Shown one piece after another: positions 45,467-53,307 of a stretch of 64,000 bases of DNA. The stretch is from Mycobacterium sp. 050128 (GTDB lineage: Bacteria; Actinomycetota; Actinomycetes; Mycobacteriales; Mycobacteriaceae). A program made the position numbers and the translations under genes. The notes beneath the pieces were generated by a model that worked only from the letters and a program-made list of their open reading frames with translations, searched no databases and was not told the origin of the DNA. The DNA lies in assembly GCF_036409155.1 (NCBI RefSeq), contig NZ_JAZGLW010000001.1:930001-994000 (forward strand), given 5' to 3'. The stretch's first letter is position 1. Every line of letters starts with the position of its first letter.

Positions 45467-46426
45467 ATGCGCGTTTTCATCACTGGTGGGACCGGCCATG
45501 CCGGCTCGCACATCATCCCCGAACTCATCGGCGCCGGACACGAGGTCACCGGCCTGGCCCGGTCCGAGGAATCCGCGGCGGCGGTCTCTGCGCTGGGCGC
45601 GACGGTGCGTCGCGGCAGCCTCGAGGATCTCGACGGGCTCAAGGAGGCGGCTGCGGACTCCGACGGTGTCATCCACGTCGCCCACCGGCAAGACCTGCTT
45701 CCCACCGGCGGGATGGCCGCCGTGGCCGCCGCGGAGCTCCCGATCATGCACGCCTACGGCGAGGCACTCGCCGGAACCGGAAAGCCGCTGGTCGCGGCCG
45801 GCAGCATCGGCGGCCCCGGGCAGGGCTTGGGCCGGCCGGCCACCGAGGAGGACCCGGCCCTTCCCAGCAGGGAGCAGGACAAGGGCACCCTGCGGGCTCG
45901 CAACGTGGTGGAACGCGCTGTCGTCGGCCTGGCCGAGCAGGGAGTGCGGTCATCGATCGTCCGGCTTCCGCTCATCGCGCACAGCACGACCGATACCGCC
46001 GGCTTCCTCCCGCAGCTGATCGCTCTCGCGAAGGACAAGGGCTTCGCCGGATACCCCGGCGACGGCGCGAACGCGTGGAGCGCCGTGCACATCCGCGATG
46101 TCGCCTCCTTATTCCGCTTGGCGCTGGAGAAGGGTCCGGCTGGCAGGTACTGGCACGCGGTCCAGGACGAGGGGATATCGCTCCGCGAGATCGCCGAGGC
46201 CATCGGCAGCCGTCTGGACTTGCCCGTCGTGAGCGTTCCCGTGGACGAACTGATGGTGCCGGGGTACTTCGGGCCCCTCGCGAGCCTGGTCACGAAGAAC
46301 TACCCGGCATCCAACCTCATCACCCGCCAGACCTTGGGCTGGGATCCAGTCGAACTCGGCCTGCTCGCCGATCTGGACAACGGCCACTACTTCGCCGCCA
46401 ACGAAGACACAGGAGCAACCCCATGA
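45467..46426 (+). CDS. NAD(P)-dependent epimerase/dehydratase-like SDR
   Basis: 319-residue extended/atypical SDR. N-terminal MRVFITGGTGHAGSHIIPEL (GxxGxxG cofactor loop), then LEDLDGLKEAAADSDGVIHV. The usual YxxxK catalytic pair is not clearly conserved in the middle region, as in atypical SDRs acting as NADPH-dependent reductases or sensors. Its stop overlaps the SnoaL-like start by ATGA. Likely an oxidative-stress or aldehyde-handling reductase; substrate unknown. Confidence 0.88.
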   Translation: MRVFITGGTGHAGSHIIPELIGAGHEVTGLARSEESAAAVSALGATVRRGSLEDLDGLKEAAADSDGVIHVAHRQDLLPTGGMAAVAAAELPIMHAYGEALAGTGKPLVAAGSIGGPGQGLGRPATEEDPALPSREQDKGTLRARNVVERAVVGLAEQGVRSSIVRLPLIAHSTTDTAGFLPQLIALAKDKGFAGYPGDGANAWSAVHIRDVASLFRLALEKGPAGRYWHAVQDEGISLREIAEAIGSRLDLPVVSVPVDELMVPGYFGPLASLVTKNYPASNLITRQTLGWDPVELGLLADLDNGHYFAANEDTGATP

Positions 46427-46857
46427 ACTCCTTCGCCCCGCACCGCGAAACGCTGGAATCATTCGTTGAATGCATCAACGGCGCCGGCCGCGATGGCGTC
46501 GACACCGACACCCTCTCCCGTTTACTCGCCGAAGACGTGGTGATCTACGGGCCGTTCGGCGATGACCCGGTCAGCGGCCGCGACGCGGTCGTGGAAACCA
46601 TTCGAAGCGTCAACAAACTGTCGACCGACGACACCTACACGGAGGTCCTCAGTGGTGACACCCACCACGCCGCGCTCTTCCGTCTGCAGATCGGAGACGC
46701 CGCGGTCGACGGAATCTTCTTGGTTCAGCTCAACGGGGGCGGCGAAATCGCCGAGGTGAGAATCTTCTACCGCACACTGCCGGCCGGCGTCGCGCTCCAG
46801 CAGAACATGGCCAAGGCTCTCGGTTGGCAGCCCTGGGAATTGCGCACCGACGACTAG
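46423..46857 (+). CDS. SnoaL-like nuclear transport factor 2 family protein
   Basis: 144 residues from ATG 46423, coupled to the upstream SDR by ATGA. NTF2-fold pattern: helix HRETLESFVECINGAG, LLAEDVVIYGPFGDDPVSGR, and strands GDAAVDGIFLVQLNGGGEIA, VRIFYRTLPAGVAL. Third gene of the MarR-controlled operon. Function unknown; the fold often makes small isomerases or hydrolases. Confidence 0.82.
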   Translation: MNSFAPHRETLESFVECINGAGRDGVDTDTLSRLLAEDVVIYGPFGDDPVSGRDAVVETIRSVNKLSTDDTYTEVLSGDTHHAALFRLQIGDAAVDGIFLVQLNGGGEIAEVRIFYRTLPAGVALQQNMAKALGWQPWELRTDD

Positions 46858-47023
46858 TCGGAGGCCGCGTACGCATCCCTTGGGGTAGCAGACTGAGCGA
46901 TCGCGTCGCCACCATCACGAGTCGGAATTAATGAAAGGCGAGTGCAATAACCATCTTCCGCTTCTGCGTCGCACTCCAGCTCGCAGCCACAAGCTTCGGC
47001 ACTGCCGCCCAGACGGTGGCGCA

Positions 47024-48439
47024 ATGACCGGGCAACCCGACCAACTACCACCACACGTATTCGTCTTGTTCGGCGCGCGTGGTGATTTAGCGAAGCGCAA
47101 GCTGTTTCCCGGTCTTTACCATCTGGCCGCGGCCGGGCGCCTACCTGATCAGTACGCAATCATCGGCTCGGGCCGGCATTCGCCCGGCTCCGACGACGAG
47201 TTCCGCGACCACATACGTTCCGCCCTTAACGATGCTGTCGACGGCGCCGACGGAGCCACCGTCGATGCCCTGTTGAGCCGCTTGACATTTCAGACCTCGG
47301 ACGCGAACGACGGCGCCGAGTTGGTAACCGCGGTGCGCTCCGCTAGAGATCACCTTGGCAACGACGCCCGGGTTCTGGTGTACCTGTCGGTGCCGCCGAC
47401 CGCGATGGAATCGATGGTCGGGATGCTGGGGCGCGAAGGCCTGACCGATGGCGTGCGCGTGGTGATCGAGAAGCCATTCGGCACGGACCTGGTGTCGTCA
47501 CGTGACCTTGACGCGGCGCTGAAAGATGTCTTCGATGAGCAGCAGGTGTACCGCATCGATCACTTCCTCGGCAAAGAGGCCGTGCAGAATATTCTCGCGC
47601 TGCGATTCGCCAACACGTTGATCGAATCCGCTTGGACGCGTGAGCATATCGTCTCGGTACAGATCGATGTGCCCGAAAAGTTGACGGTTGAGGAGCGCGG
47701 CACCTTCTACGAGTCGACCGGTTGTTTTCGCGACATGATCTCGACTCACCTGTGCCAGGTGCTCGGATTCATCGCAATGGAACCCCCGGTGCACTTCGAT
47801 GCGGTCCAGTTGCGCAACGAGAAGGCCAAAGTGTTCACCGCGATGCGTCCCCTAGACCCCGACCGGGCGATATTCGGCCAGTACGAAGGCTACCGCGACG
47901 AAGTCGGCGTCGCCGAGGACTCGACAGTCGAGACATTCGTCGCGCTGGAAGCATTCGTCGATACCGAGCGGTGGCACGGTGTGCCGTTTTACCTGCGGAC
48001 CGGAAAGGCTTTGGCCGCAACGCGTCGCACGGTGACACTGACGTTGCGCACGCCGCCGTCCGGTCGCTTCGGTAAAACTGACTATGAGGCAAATCAACTG
48101 GTCCTCGAACTGTCTGACTCCCCCGATTTTAGGGTCGGCCTGAACGCGAAACGCCCCGGGCCAGAGCTCGATCTCTTGCCGCTGGAACTCGAACTGAACA
48201 TCGCCGACGAGGATCCCGACGACGCTCCATTGGAGGCCTACGAGCGGTTGTTGCTCGATGTTATGCGCGGCGACCAAACGTTGTTCACTCGAGCCGATGA
48301 GGTCGACCGGCTATGGCAGGTATGCCAACCCGTGCTTGATGCTCCGCCCCGCACGCAGCCGTACGCCCGGGGCTCGTGGGGCCCGCAGGAGGCGGTCGAG
48401 CTGGCAGGCCCGCGTGGCTGGCGGCTGCCCGATGAGTGA
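47024..48439 (+). CDS. zwf: Glucose-6-phosphate dehydrogenase
   Basis: Oxidises glucose-6-phosphate to 6-phosphogluconolactone with NADP+. 471 residues from ATG 47024. The substrate/catalytic motif [13 protein letters not shown] is present. The coenzyme loop reads [18 protein letters not shown], with Arg in place of Ser of the common [26 protein letters not shown] and [11 protein letters not shown] follow the family. Overlaps the GH15 gene by 8 bp, so the two are coupled. Mycobacteria often have more than one zwf; this is probably the accessory copy. Confidence 0.94.
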   Translation: MTGQPDQLPPHVFVLFGARGDLAKRKLFPGLYHLAAAGRLPDQYAIIGSGRHSPGSDDEFRDHIRSALNDAVDGADGATVDALLSRLTFQTSDANDGAELVTAVRSARDHLGNDARVLVYLSVPPTAMESMVGMLGREGLTDGVRVVIEKPFGTDLVSSRDLDAALKDVFDEQQVYRIDHFLGKEAVQNILALRFANTLIESAWTREHIVSVQIDVPEKLTVEERGTFYESTGCFRDMISTHLCQVLGFIAMEPPVHFDAVQLRNEKAKVFTAMRPLDPDRAIFGQYEGYRDEVGVAEDSTVETFVALEAFVDTERWHGVPFYLRTGKALAATRRTVTLTLRTPPSGRFGKTDYEANQLVLELSDSPDFRVGLNAKRPGPELDLLPLELELNIADEDPDDAPLEAYERLLLDVMRGDQTLFTRADEVDRLWQVCQPVLDAPPRTQPYARGSWGPQEAVELAGPRGWRLPDE

Positions 48440-50234
48440 CGAACGGCTGGGCATCGCCGAGCACGGCCTCATCGGGGATCTACGGACCTGCGCCTTGGTG
48501 GGTACCGACGGCACCATCGATTGGCTCTGCGTTCCGCGTTTCGACTCGCCCTCGGTGTTCGGTGCCATCCTCGACGAAAAGCACGGCGGTAGTTGGCAAT
48601 TAGCCCCGGCGCGCGACGTCACCAAAACCCATCAGTTCTACTTTCCCGACACCGCGGTCTTGATAACACGTTTCCTCACCGCCGAAGGGGTCGCCGAGGT
48701 CCATGACTTCATGCCCGTGATGGCCAAGAACGACGCCGGCCACCGCCAGCGACTGGTGCGCAGAGTCAGCAGCGTGCGCGGCACAATCGACGTGCGGATG
48801 CGCTTGGACGCTCGACCCGACTACGCGCGTCAGTCAGGCACAGCCCGCCGCGCCGGCGGCGGTGTCCTTATCACCGGCGGCGGCATCCGTTTAGGGCTGA
48901 CGGCATCGAGCGAACTCAGCATCGATGACGGGATCGTCTGCGCCGAACTGCAACTCAGCAACGGTGACGCTGCTTCGTTCGTGTTGGAAGTACTCGACGG
49001 CGAGGACGAGCCGTCGGCAGACGCGTTTGACGTCACCGACTCATTATTGACCGCGACCACACACTACTGGCGCGACTGGCTTTCCCAGTCCCGCTACGTC
49101 GGCCGGTGGCGTGAGATGGTGCAGCGCTCAGCGATCACGCTCAAACTCCTGACTCACGAGCCCACCGGAGCTGTGATCGCCGCACCGACCACGAGCCTCC
49201 CCGAATACGTTGGCGGAGGCCGTAACTGGGACTACCGCTTCGTGTGGATGCGGGATGCGGGTTTCAGCTTGTATGCGCTGTTGCGGCTCGGCTTCACCGA
49301 TGAGGCACGATCGTTCATCCGTTGGTTGTCCGAACGGCTGGGCAATGAGGACGACGACGGCGAACTGGGGCCACTGCGCGTGCTGTACGACATCGACGGC
49401 AACGTCCCTGCGAAAGAAGTTGAACTGGAGCATCTTTCGGGCCACCACAACTCCAAGCCGGTGCGGATTGGCAACCAAGCGGTCGACCAGTTGCAGCTCG
49501 ACATCTACGGAGAGCTGATTGACTCAGTGTATCTATTCAACAAGTACGGCCCGGGGATCAGCGACGCAGCATGGCATGACGTGGTCAGAGTCGTCGACTG
49601 GTTGATGGACAACTGGGACCGCGGCGACGCTGGTATGTGGGAGGTACGCGACGGCACGCACGCATTCACCACCTCCCGGCTGCTGTGCTGGGTGGCATTC
49701 GAACGAACCATCCGTATCGCCCGCCAGCGCGGACTGCCCGGTGACATTGTCGCGTGGTCGAAAACGCGCGACGAGATCTATGAGCGCATTATGACCCGCT
49801 GCTACAACAGTGAGCTTGAGTCCTTTACTCAGACGGAAGACGGTGACCGGCTCGATGCCGGCGTGCTGTTGATGCCCATGCTGAAATTCCTGTCGCCGGC
49901 TGACCCCAAGTTTCTGACGACACTGAGCGCCGTCGAACGCGAATTAGTGACCGACAGCTTGGTATTTCGCTACAACCCCTCCTCCGACGGCCTCGGCGGC
50001 GAGGAGGGAACGTTTTCGATCTGCTCCTTTTGGTATGTCGAGGCGCTGACCCGCGCGGGTCGCCGTCAAGACGCTCAGCTCGCACTGGAAAAGATGTTCA
50101 CCTACGCCAATCACGTTGGGCTGTACGCCGAACAGGTCAGCGCGACCGGTGACCAGGTCGGCAACTTCCCTCAGGCCTTTACTCATCTGGCACTCATTAG
50201 TGCCGCGATCAACCTCGACCGGGCCCTGAATTAA
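48432..50234 (+). CDS. Glycoside hydrolase family 15 (trehalase/glucoamylase-like)
   Basis: 600-residue inverting alpha-glucosidase fold: N-terminal beta domain ([33 protein letters not shown]) and C-terminal (a/a)6 barrel with [19 protein letters not shown] and the catalytic glutamate region [18 protein letters not shown]. The actinobacterial members closest to this pattern include the mycobacterial GH15 trehalase. No signal peptide, so intracellular. Coupled to zwf by an 8-bp overlap, which suggests that released glucose, once phosphorylated, feeds the oxidative pentose pathway (inference). Confidence 0.9.
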   Translation: MSDERLGIAEHGLIGDLRTCALVGTDGTIDWLCVPRFDSPSVFGAILDEKHGGSWQLAPARDVTKTHQFYFPDTAVLITRFLTAEGVAEVHDFMPVMAKNDAGHRQRLVRRVSSVRGTIDVRMRLDARPDYARQSGTARRAGGGVLITGGGIRLGLTASSELSIDDGIVCAELQLSNGDAASFVLEVLDGEDEPSADAFDVTDSLLTATTHYWRDWLSQSRYVGRWREMVQRSAITLKLLTHEPTGAVIAAPTTSLPEYVGGGRNWDYRFVWMRDAGFSLYALLRLGFTDEARSFIRWLSERLGNEDDDGELGPLRVLYDIDGNVPAKEVELEHLSGHHNSKPVRIGNQAVDQLQLDIYGELIDSVYLFNKYGPGISDAAWHDVVRVVDWLMDNWDRGDAGMWEVRDGTHAFTTSRLLCWVAFERTIRIARQRGLPGDIVAWSKTRDEIYERIMTRCYNSELESFTQTEDGDRLDAGVLLMPMLKFLSPADPKFLTTLSAVERELVTDSLVFRYNPSSDGLGGEEGTFSICSFWYVEALTRAGRRQDAQLALEKMFTYANHVGLYAEQVSATGDQVGNFPQAFTHLALISAAINLDRALN

Positions 50235-50245
50235 GGAGACAGCCC

Positions 50246-50296
50246 ATGACCGGTGCCCGCGCGCCGCACTCGTCGACACCGTCCGCCGCCGTGTAG
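50246..50296 (+). pseudogene. Short ORF with good ribosome site, possible remnant of a third operon gene
   Basis: After the GH15 stop, AAGGAG lies 8-10 nt before an ATG opening a 16-codon frame (MTGARAPHSSTPSAAV) ending at TAG 50296. The well-placed ribosome site suggests a former downstream gene that lost its body, or a genuine leader-sized peptide. Only 32 bp follow before the convergent secreted-protein gene. Confidence 0.3.
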
Positions 50297-50328
50297 CGAA
50301 GCTCACGGCTTCCACCCGAGACGTCGAG

Positions 50329-50703
50329 CTATCGCATTCGCCGCAGAAGATCGGTCAGCTGAAACATCGCCGACAAGAGCATGCCCTCGACCTGCAGCTG
50401 CTGACCCGGCGGCAGATTGCGAGTCTCGGCCTCGACCACAGGGGCCTCCTGTTGTAAGGCCTGTAGCCGCCGATTCCGCTCGTCCGGGCTGAGGGCATCC
50501 CAATTGTCGTGCAGATCGGAGATGTGGGCTTGAAAGTTCTGCACCGCCACCAATGGATCGGGATCGACAACAGGACCGGGCGGTGGCTGCAGCGGATAGC
50601 CGTGGGCTTGCAGCGGCCCGGCCAGCACGGCCGCCTGGGCGGGACCAGCGGTAAGCGATGTGCCGGCCAAGAGACCGGCAAGTGCCATGGCGGCAATCCT
50701 CAT
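50329..50703 (-). CDS. Small secreted protein, hemophore-like size and layout
   Basis: 124 residues from ATG 50703. Cleavable signal peptide (AAMALAGLLAGTSLTAGPAQA, cleavage after AQA), Pro-rich linker (YPLQPPPGPVVDPDPL), then a helical domain (VQNFQAHISDLHDNWDAL, RRLQALQQEAPVVEAETRNL, MLLSAMFQLTDLLRRM). No Cys. Small secreted helical proteins of this kind include mycobacterial haem carriers, but no haem ligand pattern was recognised. Function unknown. Confidence 0.72.
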   Translation of the reverse strand: MRIAAMALAGLLAGTSLTAGPAQAAVLAGPLQAHGYPLQPPPGPVVDPDPLVAVQNFQAHISDLHDNWDALSPDERNRRLQALQQEAPVVEAETRNLPPGQQLQVEGMLLSAMFQLTDLLRRMR

Positions 50704-50816
50704 GGGAACTCCCTGGGGTAGCGCGAATTATCTCGTCGCGGTCAGTGCACACCCAGCGTGTTGCTACCGATCCCAACATCGACGCTGCTCGAACACGGGA
50801 CCACGCTCCGGCGCGA

Positions 50817-51608
50817 TCACGAGCCTTTCGGCGTCGACTTATGACGATGCTCTCGGTCAATCAGTTGCCGCCAGCTGTCGTTGATGTGGTCGGACTGACG
50901 CTCAAGCGGGGGCTTGGGCAAGTCGGCGGCACGCGCGGGATCGGCGCCGAGGAACTGCAGAACTCGCGCAATCGCACCGGCATAATTCGCGTCGAGCTCT
51001 TCGTACTGGACCGTCAGAACGGTACGACGCCGAGTGGTGAAGTAGTCGATCCACGCTGCCTGTTCGGCTTTGAGACCGCCTTCTATCTCCACTATCTGCT
51101 CGTATGTCGGCGCGACGCGGGTGAGATCGACCGCGGCCTCGCCGGGTGTAGGCCGAGCCATATAGAGCCCCCAGGGGCGCACACTTCGCGATGATCCGCG
51201 AGAACGAAACCACTCGCCGGTCGTTTCGGCACGAAACAGCGAAAGGGCCTGCGCGCGCTGATCAGCGCGGACGATGTTGACGAAAACTGCCGCAGGGAAG
51301 AGTTTTTCGAGAACAACTCCCGGATCGCCACCCAAAGCCAGGGCCTGCGCAAGCGAAACGACATGCCGCCAATGAATTTTCACGCCCCGAACGCCATTCG
51401 GCGTCCCGGCGAACGCCATGACCTTCGCCAGATATTCGTCCCATGAGCAATCCATCGGCAGTTTGAGATCTTTTTTGTAGGCCCCGATGTGGTCGGGCGT
51501 GAAGTACTCCTCGGGCCGCCCGGCAACTCCAGTCGCAACGAGGCCGGCGGCCAGAAGTGAACTACCCGAACGAGGAGTGGAGGCGATGACATACGTTGCA
51601 TGTCTCAT
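50817..51608 (-). CDS. Stf0-family sulfotransferase (trehalose 2-sulfotransferase-like)
   Basis: 263 residues from ATG 51608, close to the M. tuberculosis Stf0 length. The PAPS loop is VIASTPRSGSSLLAAGL, followed by GRPEEYFTPDHIGAY that resembles the substrate/dimer region of Stf0, and VNIVRADQRAQALSLFRAE for the 3'-phosphate. Stf0 sulfates trehalose, the first step toward sulfolipid-1, which most non-tuberculous species lack, so the end product here is uncertain. The ORF start at 51644 in the same frame has no support. Divergent from a methyltransferase gene. Confidence 0.9.
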   Translation of the reverse strand: MRHATYVIASTPRSGSSLLAAGLVATGVAGRPEEYFTPDHIGAYKKDLKLPMDCSWDEYLAKVMAFAGTPNGVRGVKIHWRHVVSLAQALALGGDPGVVLEKLFPAAVFVNIVRADQRAQALSLFRAETTGEWFRSRGSSRSVRPWGLYMARPTPGEAAVDLTRVAPTYEQIVEIEGGLKAEQAAWIDYFTTRRRTVLTVQYEELDANYAGAIARVLQFLGADPARAADLPKPPLERQSDHINDSWRQLIDREHRHKSTPKGS

Positions 51609-51742
51609 AACCTTCGACCCTTCGGGATTGCTCGTACGCTGCACGCCGCCATCCAGAAGTTTGATCTGCTGTCGCCATTGTGTCGAGCATGCCTACGATC
51701 GCTTGCACGACGTTCGATCGACACTTGACGAGGATGCAATGT

Positions 51743-52501
51743 ATGTCTCGAACATTCGAAGATCTGGTGGCCGAAGCCGATTCGGTATCCGTTGACGGCT
51801 GGGACTTCTCCTGGCTCGACGGCCGCGCGACCGAGGAAAGGCCGTCCTGGGGCTACCAGCGCTTGCTGAGCAAACGTTTGGCGACGGTGTCGGCCGCGTT
51901 GGACATTCACACCGGAGGCGGGGAGGTGCTGGCCGGTGCGGGACCGTTTCCTCCCGCCATGGCGGCGCTCGAGACCTGGCCCCCAAACGCGGCCCTGGCA
52001 ACCCAACGCTTACATCCGCTCGGCGTGGTGCTCGTGGCGACCCGAGATGAGCCACCGTTGCCGTTCGCTGATGAAGCGTTCGACCTCGTGACCACGCGTC
52101 ATCCGATCTCCGTGTGGTGGGCGGAGATCCTTCGGGTGCTTCGACCGGGCGGCACCTACTTCGCGCAACACATCGGGCCCGCCACGGTGCGCGAGCTGGT
52201 CGAATATTTCACCGCGCCGCAACTGGAGATATGGGCCGAGTTGCATCCGGACACCGTGCGCGCGCAGGCACAGGCTGCGGGCCTACAGATCGTGGACTTG
52301 CGCATGGAACGGCTGCGGGCCGAATTCTTCGACATCGGCGCCGTTATCTACTTCCTGCGCAAAGTGGTTTGGACGGTGCCGGACTTCACTGTGGAGCGCT
52401 ATCGGGACCGGCTGCGGGAACTTCACGAACAGATCGAGAGCGAGGGACCGTTCGTCGCGCACTCGACCCGGCTGCTCGTCGAGGTCCGCAAGCCTGAGTG
52501 A
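51743..52501 (+). CDS. SAM-dependent methyltransferase (class I)
   Basis: 252 residues from ATG 51743 (an in-frame ATG at 51734 is possible). A degraded motif I (VLAGAGPFPPAMAALETWPP) is followed by motif II/III features (LPFADEAFDLVTTRHPISVW, EILRVLRPGGTYFAQHIGP) typical of methyltransferase type 11. It stops 134 bp upstream of the MarR control site and is divergent from stf0. Substrate unknown. The gap downstream (52502-52686) holds a MarR-type palindrome. Confidence 0.85.
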   Translation: MSRTFEDLVAEADSVSVDGWDFSWLDGRATEERPSWGYQRLLSKRLATVSAALDIHTGGGEVLAGAGPFPPAMAALETWPPNAALATQRLHPLGVVLVATRDEPPLPFADEAFDLVTTRHPISVWWAEILRVLRPGGTYFAQHIGPATVRELVEYFTAPQLEIWAELHPDTVRAQAQAAGLQIVDLRMERLRAEFFDIGAVIYFLRKVVWTVPDFTVERYRDRLRELHEQIESEGPFVAHSTRLLVEVRKPE

Positions 52502-52651
52502 TCAGCCCGCGCGCGCAACACGTCCAGCGCGACCAGGCCCATTCCGTCCAGCCACGGACAACGCCGAAGACTGTGTTGAACGCCCTCCACCACGCTGGCG
52601 CTGGCCGGGCCGCCTTGGCAACTTCCTGCGCGATCGAGGTAGTATTTATTG

Positions 52652-52663
52652 TTGAATCGTCAA
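52652..52663. promoter_or_regulatory. MarR-type operator (TTGAATCGTCAA)
   Basis: Perfect TTGA-N4-TCAA palindrome followed by CC, 23 bp upstream of the MarR ATG at 52687. It matches the sites at 42332-42382 and 44725-44764, fitting autoregulation by this MarR and possibly cross-regulation by its near-identical paralogue. Confidence 0.65.
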
Positions 52664-52686
52664 CCAATCGGGTATCATGCCGGCTG

Positions 52687-53169
52687 ATGGGACCAAACTG
52701 GCTCGACCCTCGTGAAGACCGCGCGTGGCGGGCCTTCAAGCACGCCCATCATCAACTCGACGTGCAGTTGAACCGGGGTCTGCAGGCATCGGGCCTGTCC
52801 GGGGCCGACTACGAGATCCTGGCGGTGCTCTCGGCTCACGCCGGGGGCCGCATGCCCGCGCGGGACCTGTGCAACACCCTGGGCTGGGAGAAGAGCCGGG
52901 TCTCCCACCAACTGCGGCGCATGCAGGTGGACGGGCTGATCAGCCGCGAGCCCAACCCCGACGACGCCCGCAGCACCATGGTCTGCCTGCTGCCGGCCGG
53001 CCGCGCCGCTATCGAGAAGGCGGCGCCAGGGCATGTCGAGGACGTCCGCCGCAACTTCATCGACCTGCTCACTCCGGCCGAGCTCGACATGTTCGCCGCC
53101 CTCAACGAACGAGTCCTGCGCCACCTGGCCAACGACCACCACTCGCCCGCCGAAGCCGAGCCCTCATAG
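52687..53169 (+). CDS. MarR-family regulator (paralogue of the one at 44027)
   Basis: 160 residues from ATG 52687 (MGPNWLDPREDRAWRAFKHA). The region from LNRGLQASGLSGADY to NFIDLLTPAELDM differs from the 44.0-kb paralogue at only a few residues, including an identical recognition helix (CNTLGWEKSRVSHQLRRMQ). Stands alone on the plus strand upstream of the third DUF7159 gene, with its own TTGA-N4-TCAA site. The longer frame from 52498 crosses the operator and is rejected. Confidence 0.92.
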   Translation: MGPNWLDPREDRAWRAFKHAHHQLDVQLNRGLQASGLSGADYEILAVLSAHAGGRMPARDLCNTLGWEKSRVSHQLRRMQVDGLISREPNPDDARSTMVCLLPAGRAAIEKAAPGHVEDVRRNFIDLLTPAELDMFAALNERVLRHLANDHHSPAEAEPS

Positions 53170-53307
53170 CCTTCATGGCTTCATAACGCCTACATAGCAT
53201 CCGCAGGAACCGGACACAGCCTCGACAGCGACGATCAGATCACGACTCCTCGTGGCTCTTTCGGTCCAAACCATGGCCAGCTGCCGAGATGTCGGGAGGC
53301 ATGCGCA

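Noticed and set aside
51748..51760. TCGAACATTCGAA resembling a mycobacterial SOS box
   Set aside because: It lies inside the methyltransferase coding region and its spacing does not match TCGAAC-N4-GTTCGA.
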